Assembly: GCA_900472625.1 (NCBI GenBank)
Contig: UCIT01000002.1
Coordinates: 54,422-118,421, forward strand
DNA: 64,000 bases
Reading direction: 5' to 3'
Source: Hyphomicrobiales bacterium
Lineage (GTDB): Bacteria > Pseudomonadota > Alphaproteobacteria > Rhizobiales > Rhizobiaceae
Below are positions 30,252 to 39,047 of the stretch, piece by piece. Made by a program: the position numbers and the translations under genes. Under the pieces are notes generated by a model. That model had not been told where the DNA came from, made no database searches, and was given only the letters and a program-made list of their open reading frames with translations. Numbering within the stretch: position 1 is the stretch's first letter; every line of letters starts with the position of its first letter.

Positions 30252-32069
30252 TTAGGCCGACTTGGCCTTGCTGAAACGCTTGCGATCGTTGGCGTCGAGA
30301 TACATCTTGCGCAGGCGGATCGACTTCGGCGTGACTTCCATCAGCTCGTCGTCCTGGATCCAGGAGAGCGCGCGGTCGAGCGTCATGCGGATCGGCGGGG
30401 GGAGCTTGACGGCTTCGTCCTTGCCGGCGGCGCGGATGTTGGTCAGCTGCTTGCCCTTGAGAACGTTGACCTCGAGGTCGTTGTCGCGGGAATGGATACC
30501 GATGATCATGCCCATGTAGACCTTTTCGCCGGGCTCGATCATCATCGGGCCGCGATCTTCAAGGTTGAACATGGCGTAGGCGACAGCTTCACCCGGCGCA
30601 TTGGCCAGGAGAACGCCGTTGGTACGGCCGCCGATTTCGCCCTTGAAGGGCTGGTAGTCCTTGAACAGACGGTTCATCACCGCGGTGCCGCGGGTGTCGG
30701 TCAGCAATTCCGACTGGTAGCCGATCAGGCCGCGGGTCGGCGCATTGAACACCAGGCGAACGCGATTGCCGCCCGAAGGACGCAGCTCGGTCATTTCGGC
30801 CTTGCGCTCGGACATCTTCTGCACGACGACGCCGGAATGCTCTTCATCGACGTCGATGACGACTTCTTCGATCGGCTCCATCAGCTGATCGCTCTCGTCG
30901 CGGTGCATGACGACGCGTGGACGCGACACGGCGAGCTCGAAGCCTTCGCGGCGCATGGTTTCGATCAGAACGGCGAGCTGCAATTCGCCGCGGCCGGAGA
31001 CGTAGAACGAATCCTTGCCTTCGGCTTCTTCGATCTTCAGCGCGACGTTGCCTTCGGCTTCCTTGAACAGGCGGTCGCGGATGACGCGCGAGGTGACCTT
31101 GTCACCTTCGGTGCCGGCCAGCGGGCTGTCGTTGACGATGAAGGACATCGTAACGGTCGGCGGGTCGATCGGCTGCGCCGTCAGCGCTTCGGTGATCGCG
31201 GGATCACAGAAGGTGTCGGCAACCGTGCCCTTGGAAAGGCCGGCGATGGCGACGATGTCGCCTGCATGCGCTTCTTCGATCGAGGTGCGCTCGATGCCGC
31301 GGAAAGCGAGAATCTTCGAGATACGGCCGGTTTCGATCAGCTTGCCATCCTGGCCGAGAACCTTGACGGCCTGGTTCGGCTTGATCGAGCCGGAATTGAT
31401 GCGGCCGGTGATGATGCGGCCGAGGAAGGGGTTGGCTTCCAGGATCGTGCCGATCATCGTGAAGGGGCCTTCGGCAACCGTCGGTTCCGGAACGTGGCTG
31501 AGCACGAGGTCGAGCAGCGGTGCGAGCCCCTGGTCCTTCGGGCCTTCAGGCGCAACGTTCATCCAGCCATCACGGCCCGAACCGTAGAGGATCGGGAAGT
31601 CGAGCTGTTCGTCGGTGGCGTCGAGGCTCGCGAAGAGGTCGAACACTTCGTTGATGACTTCCTCGTGGCGGCCATCGGGACGGTCGATCTTGTTGATCGC
31701 GACGATCGGGCGAAGACCGACCTTCAGCGCCTTGGAGACGACGAACTTCGTCTGCGGCATCGGGCCTTCAGAGGAGTCGACCAGAACGATCGCGCCATCC
31801 ACCATCGACAGGATACGCTCGACTTCACCGCCGAAGTCGGCGTGGCCGGGGGTGTCGACGATGTTGATGCGAACGCCCTTCCACTCGACCGAGGTCGCCT
31901 TGGCAAGGATCGTGATACCGCGTTCCTTTTCCAGGTCGTTCGAGTCCATGACGCGTTCTGCAACGCGCTGGTTGTCGCGGAACGAGCCGGACTGTTTCAG
32001 GAGCTCGTCAACCAGGGTCGTTTTGCCATGGTCAACGTGCGCGATGATCGCGATGTTGCGAAGTGCCAT
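30252..32069 (-). CDS. typA: Translational GTPase TypA/BipA
   Basis: 605 aa from ATG 32069 ([20 protein letters not shown]). Ribosome-binding GTPase with Walker/G1 [10 protein letters not shown]3 DTPGHADF and G4 NKID, domains II, III and V (EF-G like) and the TypA-specific C-terminal domain. It influences ribosome assembly and stress and virulence responses. Followed by the terminator at 30201-30225. Confidence 0.97.
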   Translation of the reverse strand: MALRNIAIIAHVDHGKTTLVDELLKQSGSFRDNQRVAERVMDSNDLEKERGITILAKATSVEWKGVRINIVDTPGHADFGGEVERILSMVDGAIVLVDSSEGPMPQTKFVVSKALKVGLRPIVAINKIDRPDGRHEEVINEVFDLFASLDATDEQLDFPILYGSGRDGWMNVAPEGPKDQGLAPLLDLVLSHVPEPTVAEGPFTMIGTILEANPFLGRIITGRINSGSIKPNQAVKVLGQDGKLIETGRISKILAFRGIERTSIEEAHAGDIVAIAGLSKGTVADTFCDPAITEALTAQPIDPPTVTMSFIVNDSPLAGTEGDKVTSRVIRDRLFKEAEGNVALKIEEAEGKDSFYVSGRGELQLAVLIETMRREGFELAVSRPRVVMHRDESDQLMEPIEEVVIDVDEEHSGVVVQKMSERKAEMTELRPSGGNRVRLVFNAPTRGLIGYQSELLTDTRGTAVMNRLFKDYQPFKGEIGGRTNGVLLANAPGEAVAYAMFNLEDRGPMMIEPGEKVYMGMIIGIHSRDNDLEVNVLKGKQLTNIRAAGKDEAVKLPPPIRMTLDRALSWIQDDELMEVTPKSIRLRKMYLDANDRKRFSKAKSA

Positions 32070-32204
32070 ATGTCTAGATCTCTGAGGCTGGGGCGCCAAG
32101 CTGGGAGGGCGCCAATTGCATTTGGGCGGCTCATACAGTGTTTTTCGCCGTTGTGAAAGGGGGGAGCCCGCAATGATAGGGATACGGCCGATGAATGCAT
32201 CGCG

Positions 32205-33782
32205 TCAGCTCGATATATCGGGGTCGAGAACCACCCGCCAGAGCTCCTGGTCGTTGCGATCCATCAGACGCACCGTCAGCTGCGCCGTCCTGCCGTCGAT
32301 GTCGACAAGCCCGAAGAACTGCATGCCGTCCGATGGCGGCAGGTTCTGCTCGGCGCCGCCGGGCGCCGCCTTCATGAACTTCACTTCGGGGCCGAAGGTC
32401 ATGTCGAGCTGTTGCGGCCCATAGGTGCCGGAATGCAGCGGCCCGGCGACGAACTCCCAGAACGGCAGAAACTCCTTGAAGCTCGCCTTTTCGGGGCTGT
32501 AGTGATGCGCCGCCGCGTAATGCACGTCGGCCGTCAGCCAGATCATGTTCGAGATCCCGGCATCGCGGATGAAGCGCAGCAGATCGGCGAACTCTAGTTC
32601 TCGCCCGCGCGGCGCGCCATTATCGCCATTGGAAAAGGATTCCGATCCCTGTCGCTTGCCGTAATCGTCCCATAGGACGAGCCCGATCGGCAGGTCACAG
32701 GCGATCACCTTCCAGGTTGCCGTTGAACGCACCAGCGCGCGCTTCAGCCACGCCACCTGCTTTTCCCCGAGCAACCGTGAATCCGGCGAAAGATCGGCAT
32801 CGAGCCCATGGCTGTTCGGCCCGCGATAGGAGCGCAGGTCGACGAAGAACACGTCGAGCAGCGGCCCGTAGGAAACCTTGCGATAGACCCGCCCCGGCTC
32901 CTCGGCGAGATGGCGCGTCGGCGTCATCTCGTGGAACGCCTGGGCCGCCCGCGCCGACAGCGTCGCGATCGACTTCTCCTTGTAGCGGTCGTCGTCACGA
33001 AGATCGGTGGAGGGCGACCAGTTGTTCAGCACCTCGTGGTCGTCCCACTGGTAGAACACCGGGCAGACCGCGTTCAGCGCCTTCACGTGGTCGTCGAGCA
33101 TGTTGTAGGTCCACTGGCCGCGAAACTGCTCGAGTGTCTGGGCGATCTCGCGTTTGGCATCGGTGACCACCCGGTTTTTCCAGACGCCGCCGTTGCGCAA
33201 CGTGATCTCGTCGGGCACCGGATTGTCGGCATAGATGGTGTCGCCGGAATGGATCATGAAATCCGGCCGGTGATAGGCGATCGTCGCATAGGTCCGCATC
33301 CCCTCGTCGTCGATCCCCCACCCCTGCCCGACCGTATCGCCCGACCAGACAAAACGGATGTCGCGCGTCTTGGCCGGCGCAGTGCGGAACTGCCCGAGGA
33401 TCGGTTCGGAGAGACTGTTCACATCCTGCAGGTCGGCGGCCCGGAACCGATAGAAGATCTCCTGATCCTCAGGCAGATCCTGCAGCAAGAGCTTCGCCGT
33501 CAGGTCGGTCTCGTGGGTGACGTCGATCGACGGCAACCGGATGGCGTTAGAGAACTTGTCGGTGGTGGCATATTCCACCTGCAGCCGCGACGGCCGATCG
33601 ACCCGCGTCCAGATCACCCCCGAGCTCGCATCGACATCGCCGGACTGGACGCCCGAGGTGAACAGCGGCCGGCTGGAGGAACCCCGCGCATAATACGGCA
33701 TCGCCAGCCCCGCCAGCGCGAACCCGCCAACCGCCCCCATCGAGGAGAGAAAGCGCCGGCGTGTCGGTTGCGTCAATGTCAT
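32205..33782 (-). CDS. PhoD-type alkaline phosphatase D family protein, Tat-exported
   Basis: 525 aa. A twin-arginine signal (PTRRRFLSSMGAVGGFALAGLA) at the N-terminus implies export of a folded metalloenzyme. The body has the PhoD pattern: VRFVWSGDTVGQGWG (metal-binding), HSGDTIYADNPV, WDDHEVLNNW and WLTADVHYAAAH as calcium/iron-coordinating segments. It probably hydrolyses phosphodi- or monoesters in the periplasm, in phosphate scavenging, though no Pho box was identified by eye. Its start is 163 bases from palindromic element copy 2. Confidence 0.92.
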   Translation of the reverse strand: MTLTQPTRRRFLSSMGAVGGFALAGLAMPYYARGSSSRPLFTSGVQSGDVDASSGVIWTRVDRPSRLQVEYATTDKFSNAIRLPSIDVTHETDLTAKLLLQDLPEDQEIFYRFRAADLQDVNSLSEPILGQFRTAPAKTRDIRFVWSGDTVGQGWGIDDEGMRTYATIAYHRPDFMIHSGDTIYADNPVPDEITLRNGGVWKNRVVTDAKREIAQTLEQFRGQWTYNMLDDHVKALNAVCPVFYQWDDHEVLNNWSPSTDLRDDDRYKEKSIATLSARAAQAFHEMTPTRHLAEEPGRVYRKVSYGPLLDVFFVDLRSYRGPNSHGLDADLSPDSRLLGEKQVAWLKRALVRSTATWKVIACDLPIGLVLWDDYGKRQGSESFSNGDNGAPRGRELEFADLLRFIRDAGISNMIWLTADVHYAAAHHYSPEKASFKEFLPFWEFVAGPLHSGTYGPQQLDMTFGPEVKFMKAAPGGAEQNLPPSDGMQFFGLVDIDGRTAQLTVRLMDRNDQELWRVVLDPDISS

Positions 33783-33944
33783 GCGATGGCTGTTCCGGCT
33801 TGCGAGAACGGGACCAATCTCCCGCGCCCAGCCTATGGCCGGCGGTCATGTCATCTGGTTGAAGGCGAGGTGACGGTTGTCTGAAGGTTTAGCGACAGTT
33901 TTGTGTTGGGTGGGTTGCCTTCGGCTCACGCTGCAGCCCGCGAT

Positions 33945-34094
33945 ACCCCCCTCTGTCCTGCCGGACATCCCCCCCTCAAGGGGGGAGATCGGATGGGGTT
34001 ACCCGCTCGCTCCACGGTCATTGTTAGAATGGGAGATGGCCAGGGGTCGATCTCCCCCCTTGAGGGGGAGATGCCCGGCAGGGCAGAGGGGGGT
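33945..34094. repeat. ~150-bp palindromic MITE-like element, copy 2
   Basis: Starts ACCCCCCTCT and ends GAGGGGGGT, with the same CTCAAGGGGGGAGATC and CTCCCCCCTTGAGGGGGAGATG stems as copy 1 at 26671, the same GCTCGCTCCACG centre and CCGGCAGGGCAG terminus. The two copies differ by scattered substitutions and small indels. It lies in the 359-base gap between the M3 peptidase stop (34142) and the phoD start (33782). The rest of that gap has no gene or clear signal. Confidence 0.88.
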
Positions 34095-34141
34095 GCCTTG
34101 TGCGCCGAAGCAAAGACACTCTCATCCAACCGACAAAACCC

Positions 34142-36229
34142 TCACCCATCACTCCCCGACAGCTCCTCGAACGTCGCCAGCCCGCGCTTCACCAGCATCG
34201 CATCCGGGCTCGGCAGCTTGCCGCGGAAGGCTCGATACGCATCCTCCGGATCCACCGACCCGCCGCTCGAATAGATATGCTGGCGCAGCTTGCTTGCCAC
34301 ATCGCCGTTGAACGCGTCGCCCGTTTCCTCGAAGGCCGAAAACGCGTCCGCGTCGAGAACCTCCGACCACATGTAGGAATAGTAACCGGCCGAATAGCCG
34401 CCCGAGAAGATGTGCTGGAAGTGCGGAGAGGCATGCCGCATCACCATCGATTTCGGCATGCCGAGCTCCGCAAGCACTTCGGCCTGCACCGCCATCGGAT
34501 CCTCGACCGTCTCGCGCGTGTGGAACGCCATGTCGACCAGCGCCGACGAGGTGAACTCCACCGTGTTGAACCCGGCATTGAAGCTACGCGCTGCCAGCAC
34601 CTTGTCGAGCAGCGCCTCCGGCATCGGCTCGCCGGTCTCGAAATGCACCGCGTATTGCTTCAGGATTTCGGGCACCGTCAGCCAGTGCTCGTAGAGTTGC
34701 GAGGGCAGCTCGACGAAATCGCGCGACACGCCGGTGCCAGACACCGAGGGGTAGGTGACGTTGGAGAGCATGCCGTGCAGCGCATGGCCGAACTCGTGGA
34801 ACAGCGTGCGGGCATCGTCGAGCGACAGCAGCGCCGGCTTGCCCTCGGCGGGCTTGGCGAAATTGCAGACATTATAGATGATCGGCAGCTCGCCGCTGGC
34901 GCCGTTCTTCATCGGCAGCTTGTGCTGCGATTGGAACGCGCTCATCCAGGCGCCGGAGCGCTTCGAGCCGCGGGCGAAATAGTCGCCGAGGAACAGCGCC
35001 ACCAGCCTGTCCTCGCGATCGCGGATCTCGAACACGCGCACATCGGGATGATAGGCGGCAATGCCCTTCTTCTCGACCGCGTGGATGCCGAACAGCCGCC
35101 CGGCGACATCGAAGCAGGCGTCAATGATCTTCTCGATCTGCAGATAGGGTTTGAGCTCGGCTTCGGAGAAATTGAATTTCCTGGCGCGGATCTTCTCCGA
35201 ATAGTGCCGCCAGTCCCAAGGCATGACCTCGTGGTTCTTGCCTTCCTCGGCAATCAGCGAAGCGATATCGGCCTCTTCCTCGCCGGCCCGCTTCACCGCC
35301 TTGGCCCAGACCTGTTTCAGCAGATCGTTCACTGCCTCCGGCGTCTTCGCCATCGTGTTGTCGAGCTTCAGCTCCGCGAAATTGCCGTAGCCGAGCAGCG
35401 CCGCCATCTCCTGGCGCAGCGCCAGAAGCTTGGCGATGATGCCGCGATTGTCGGACGGGCCATCGTTTTCGCCGCGCGCCACCCAGGCCTTGAAGGCCTG
35501 TTCGCGCAGGTCGCGCCGCTCGGAAAATGTCAGGAACGGCTCGATGATCGAGCGCGACAGTGTCACCGCGAACTTGCCGTCGTCGCCGCGCTCGCGTGCC
35601 GCCGCCGCCATCGCGTCCTTCAGAAACTCAGGAATGCCGGCGAGATCCGCCTCGTCGGAGAGAACCAGCGCCCAGCCCTTTTCGTCGGCCAGCACGTTCT
35701 GGCCGAACTGCGTGCCGAGACCGGCCAGCTGCTCGTTGATGCCGGCAAGCTTTTCCTGCTCGTCCTTTTCGAGCTTGGCGCCCGACTTGACGAAGCCCTT
35801 CCAGTGCCGCTCCAGCACCCGCGTCTGCTCCAGCGTCAGGCCGAGGCTGTCGCGGCTCTCCCACAGCGTATCGATGCGCTTGAAGAGCGCCGCGTTCATG
35901 CCGATCTTCGAATAATGCCGCGACATCTTCGGCGAGATATCCCGCTCCAGCGCCTGGATCGTGTCGTTGGTATGGGCGCCGGCCCGGTTCCAGAACAGCG
36001 ACGACACCCGCGACAGCTCGTCTCCGGCAAGCTCCAGCGCCACCACCGTGTTGTCGAAGGTCGGCGCCTCCGGATTGTCGGCGACCGCGTCGATCTCGCG
36101 CTCGTGCAGCGCAAGCGCCGCATCGAAGGCCGGCGCGAAATCGCCGTCATTCAGCGCATCGAAGCGCGGCAGGCCATGCAGGCCGTTCCAGTTGACGAGA
36201 GCCGGATTGATTTCGGGTGTGGAAGGCAT
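34142..36229 (-). CDS. M3 family metallopeptidase (oligopeptidase A / Dcp-like)
   Basis: 695 aa from ATG 36229 (MPSTPEINPALVNWNGLHGLPRF). Zinc site HEFGH at residues 478-482 followed by the downstream acidic ligand in the same domain (the M3 HExxH-x(n)-E pattern in a helix of GVSRDFVELPSQ). Length is typical of M3 oligopeptidases, which degrade short peptides and signal peptides in the cytosol. The frame upstream to 36337 lacks similarity. Upstream is a 228-base AT-rich gap. Confidence 0.93.
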   Translation of the reverse strand: MPSTPEINPALVNWNGLHGLPRFDALNDGDFAPAFDAALALHEREIDAVADNPEAPTFDNTVVALELAGDELSRVSSLFWNRAGAHTNDTIQALERDISPKMSRHYSKIGMNAALFKRIDTLWESRDSLGLTLEQTRVLERHWKGFVKSGAKLEKDEQEKLAGINEQLAGLGTQFGQNVLADEKGWALVLSDEADLAGIPEFLKDAMAAAARERGDDGKFAVTLSRSIIEPFLTFSERRDLREQAFKAWVARGENDGPSDNRGIIAKLLALRQEMAALLGYGNFAELKLDNTMAKTPEAVNDLLKQVWAKAVKRAGEEEADIASLIAEEGKNHEVMPWDWRHYSEKIRARKFNFSEAELKPYLQIEKIIDACFDVAGRLFGIHAVEKKGIAAYHPDVRVFEIRDREDRLVALFLGDYFARGSKRSGAWMSAFQSQHKLPMKNGASGELPIIYNVCNFAKPAEGKPALLSLDDARTLFHEFGHALHGMLSNVTYPSVSGTGVSRDFVELPSQLYEHWLTVPEILKQYAVHFETGEPMPEALLDKVLAARSFNAGFNTVEFTSSALVDMAFHTRETVEDPMAVQAEVLAELGMPKSMVMRHASPHFQHIFSGGYSAGYYSYMWSEVLDADAFSAFEETGDAFNGDVASKLRQHIYSSGGSVDPEDAYRAFRGKLPSPDAMLVKRGLATFEELSGSDG

Positions 36230-36457
36230 GCGGACATCCTTTTTGGCAGGCGGTGGGCTTTTGGCAGGCAAGTGTTGCAGCAATATAGGGAGGCGCGGGC
36301 GCGATTGGTATTGTTTGTCGACGATACGATCCGGCAACCTCTACGAGAAGTTGATCATAAGAAATGATATATAAGAATTAACTATTCGTTAACGATTGAC
36401 CATAGTGCAACGCACACGGTATTTTCGCATATCATTTTTTAATTGTGGATCCACGCA

Positions 36458-36889
36458 ATGGAAATCACTTCTCTGCGGTTTTCGCCGAACCTGTCATTTC
36501 GCAAGCATTCCGATAATTCACAATTTACCAATGGCTTGACCGATAGTTTCAGCGCGGGGTCGGGCACTCTGTCGAGTTTCAACGTCGAGGACATCGCCGC
36601 CGGCCAGCCGGATTTCGCGGCGATCAGCGCCGCCGAATTGCGCAACCACGCCCGCCAGAGCTTAGACAGCGGCGCGCTCGACCAGGACACCTATGCGGCG
36701 ATCTCCGAACCGCTGCCGATGCGCACCATCGACCCCAACGGCAACATCCTCGATCTCTCCGATGTCACCGACGGCACCAGCTTCAACTTCCGCGACTACT
36801 ACAAGGACCAGCTGCAGATCGCCATGTCGATCGGTGACCCCGAGACCGTGAAGACCCTGAAATCCGTCGTCAGCTTCCTCGACGCCTGA
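36458..36889 (+). CDS. Small unrecognised protein, 143 aa
   Basis: Starts at ATG 36458 (MEITSLRFSPNLSFRKHSDNSQF). Polar, Ser/Asn-rich N-terminus; acidic mid-section with NGNILDLSDVTDGTSF; no signal peptide or membrane helix. I do not recognise it. The upstream 200 bases are markedly AT-rich compared with the neighbourhood, and there is no strong ribosome site. A 10-base palindrome GTGGATCCAC (36445-36454) sits just before the start. It may be a lineage-specific gene. Confidence 0.55.
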   Translation: MEITSLRFSPNLSFRKHSDNSQFTNGLTDSFSAGSGTLSSFNVEDIAAGQPDFAAISAAELRNHARQSLDSGALDQDTYAAISEPLPMRTIDPNGNILDLSDVTDGTSFNFRDYYKDQLQIAMSIGDPETVKTLKSVVSFLDA

Positions 36890-36961
36890 TCGATCCGAAG
36901 CCGGCCTTGCTGCGGGACCTTTGCGGCGAGAGCCCAATACAGATCACGCCGGATGACCCCG

Positions 36962-37603
36962 CTACGCCTTGCGCCAGCCAAGCAGCCCGGGCGTCGCATG
37001 CAGCAGCGCCTGTGCCGCGAACCCCATGAACAGCACGCCCGAGCACCGCACGATCAGCCGCTCATGCGCCCGGTAGAACCGCCGGACGGCGCCTGTGCCG
37101 ACGATGGCGATCAGGATCATGTCGGCAACGATGAAGCCGAGGAACGACACGGCCAGCAGCACAGGCAGCGTATCGAAATTGAGCGCGCTCGCCGACCCCG
37201 CTACCAGCGCCGTAAATGTCGCCAGCGCCACCGGATAGCCTTTCGGATTGGTCACCCCGAAGATCAGCCCGCGCCGGAACGGCTTCTCGACCACCATCAG
37301 GCCCGCGCCCTCGCTCTTCGGCCTGGCGCGAAAGGCGTTCCAGCCGATCCAGGCGAGATAGAAGCCGCAGAGCAGACCGAGCGCGTCAAAGACGAAGCTG
37401 CCGATCGTCTTCGCCCCGATGATCGCCACCAGCGCCAGCGACGCCCACAGCGTATCGCCGACCAGGTGCCCGCAGACAAACTGCGCCCCCGCGCGCCGCC
37501 CCTGCCCTGCCCCGATCCCGAGCAGCGCCAGAAACGCCGGCCCCGGTATCAACACATAAAGAAGCGCCGCCAGAAACGCGCCGGCCAGCAATGACTGCGT
37601 CAT
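36962..37603 (-). CDS. LysE family amino-acid exporter
   Basis: 213 aa with about six transmembrane helices. The opening LIPGPAFLALLGIGAGQGRRAGAQ carries the LysE/RhtB signature (P-G-P then G-x-x-x-G), and NPKGYPVALATFTALV matches the second-half conserved NPK motif. Probably exports amino acids or analogues. Substrate unpredictable. Stop at 36962 lies 73 bases from the preceding convergent orphan gene. Confidence 0.92.
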   Translation of the reverse strand: MTQSLLAGAFLAALLYVLIPGPAFLALLGIGAGQGRRAGAQFVCGHLVGDTLWASLALVAIIGAKTIGSFVFDALGLLCGFYLAWIGWNAFRARPKSEGAGLMVVEKPFRRGLIFGVTNPKGYPVALATFTALVAGSASALNFDTLPVLLAVSFLGFIVADMILIAIVGTGAVRRFYRAHERLIVRCSGVLFMGFAAQALLHATPGLLGWRKA

Positions 37604-37749
37604 GAAGAATCTCCCGGTGAAAAGGCGAGAGTATGCGGTGTGGCGGGGGCGTCAAGCGACCGACGGATATTTTCGCCGAGCGGGCTGAACCAGCGCCCAG
37701 CACCGGCCGCAATGCGACCGGTTCCAACGTTTGCACCACCCCGCAGAAG

Positions 37750-38340
37750 CTATCCGCGCTGAGAACCAGCCGCAGGGGCCTGATCCCCGCCAACAGCGAG
37801 AAGCCGGAAAAGGGCTTCCAACGCGGCCTTTGATCGCGCAACGCCACGCTTGCGGCTGGTGGCCAGATCGATGACCGAAAGACCGACGAAGATCGCATGC
37901 ACGAGGTCCACATTCGCCGCCTCGTCCGACACGCCGAGCTTGCTCAGAAGGCGCGCGATCTCCCCGACAAAACCGTCGTTCAGAGCCTGGAAAAGCTCGC
38001 GAACCGCAGGCTCCCTGTCGGCAGCTTGATTGAGCGCGACAAGAATCCGCGTATTGTCGTGGCGGGCGGTCACTTCAGCGATCAGTGCTGTCACCTGCCT
38101 ACCTGTCTTGATGCTGTCCACCATCCCGGCGACGACAGCCAGTTGAATGTCGATCGCCGCGCGCGAGACGGCGGCCAGCAGATCTGTCCGCGTTGGGAAA
38201 TAGTAGGTGATGTGGCTCTGCCGCAAGCCGGTGCGCTTGGCGATCTTCGGCTGGGTCAGTCCGGGCAATCCTTCTTCGCGAAGAAGATCCAGGCCGGCGC
38301 CGATGATCTGTTTGCGGCGATCCTCCGCGGCCACGGTCAT
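37750..38340 (-). CDS. TetR family transcriptional regulator
   Basis: 196 aa from ATG 38340 (MTVAAEDRRKQIIGAGLDLL), overlapping the HXXEE gene stop by ATGA. The N-terminal DNA-binding domain is AEDRRKQIIGAGLDLLREEG...TQPKIAKRTGLRQSHITYYFPTRTDLLAA, with the usual helix-turn-helix at residues about 28-48. The C-terminal ligand domain is unassigned. It probably represses its own operon through the palindrome at 38857-38872. Confidence 0.93.
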   Translation of the reverse strand: MTVAAEDRRKQIIGAGLDLLREEGLPGLTQPKIAKRTGLRQSHITYYFPTRTDLLAAVSRAAIDIQLAVVAGMVDSIKTGRQVTALIAEVTARHDNTRILVALNQAADREPAVRELFQALNDGFVGEIARLLSKLGVSDEAANVDLVHAIFVGLSVIDLATSRKRGVARSKAALEALFRLLAVGGDQAPAAGSQRG

Positions 38341-38813
38341 GCGTGGTCCTGCCGGAAGTAGGGCCATGACTTGACGACAAGCATGACAATTGGAAAGGCT
38401 AGGGTCAGACCGCCTATCGCAAGGCCGAGCAAGATGTCGCCGATGCCCGCGATGCCGCTGCTCCATGCAATCCAGAAAGTGGTGACGCTCAGCGGCAGGA
38501 AAAACAGGACGGCCGTGATCAACCCCGGGGAAAAACGCCCCCTCGTCCGGATGAACGGCACGACATGCATGAACAGACCGTTGATGAATTCGAGGCCGGC
38601 ATAGCTCAGGACCGCAAGCGGCAGCGTCGGCGCAAGCATGGCCTGGGCAATGCCCAACGAAACCACGATGCCGTTGGTAACGTAGAAATCACTCCACTCG
38701 GTCGGCAGCCCGAGCACGGCATGCGACCAGCCCCGCCAGTCGAGCGTATATTCTTCAAGGATGTGCATCGCGTAGGCCGCCATGCCGAGCCATGCAAGGG
38801 TGGTGATACCCAT
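38337..38813 (-). CDS. HXXEE domain membrane protein
   Basis: 158 aa with four to five hydrophobic segments. The defining motif is H17-I-L-E-E in the first membrane segment (AYAMHILEEYTLDW), with WSDFYVTNGIVV after it. HXXEE proteins are uncharacterised and commonly paired with TetR regulators, as here (ATGA overlap). The operator palindrome at 38857-38872 lies 44-59 bases before the start. Confidence 0.9.
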   Translation of the reverse strand: MGITTLAWLGMAAYAMHILEEYTLDWRGWSHAVLGLPTEWSDFYVTNGIVVSLGIAQAMLAPTLPLAVLSYAGLEFINGLFMHVVPFIRTRGRFSPGLITAVLFFLPLSVTTFWIAWSSGIAGIGDILLGLAIGGLTLAFPIVMLVVKSWPYFRQDHA

Positions 38814-38856
38814 GATCGTTCCTTCTCACGCAAGAAACAGATAAACAAAATCGCGA

Positions 38857-38872
38857 TTGGTATGTATACCAA
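38857..38872. promoter_or_regulatory. TetR-type operator upstream of HXXEE-tetR
   Basis: TTGGTAT-gt-ATACCAA: perfect 7-base arms with a 2-base centre. On the minus strand a TTGATC (38884-38889) and TATACA (38863-38868, spacer 15) could be the -35 and -10 of the HXXEE-tetR promoter, so a bound TetR dimer would cover the -10. It is 175 bases from the divergent Bcr/CflA exporter gene start, which may also be controlled. Confidence 0.75.
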
Positions 38873-39047
38873 CCAATGAAATCGATCAAGATCGGAAAAT
38901 GGGCGCTACCATTTCACCCAGCCGCCAGCCCGTGAGATCCGGATCGTCGCTCCATTTTCACATTGCGACATCTCCCCCCATGCGCCAGAAAGAACCGTCC
39001 CCCATCTCAACGCGCGCCGGCGTTGCCAGCAAACCCGAGTACCCGAC

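Noticed and set aside
34100..36367. 755-codon open frame antisense to the M3 peptidase gene
   Set aside because: Shadow frame; no signal, domain or start signal.
36445..36454. 10-base palindrome GTGGATCCAC before the orphan gene
   Set aside because: Short, a self-complementary site of this length is common by chance; no second copy or promoter context.
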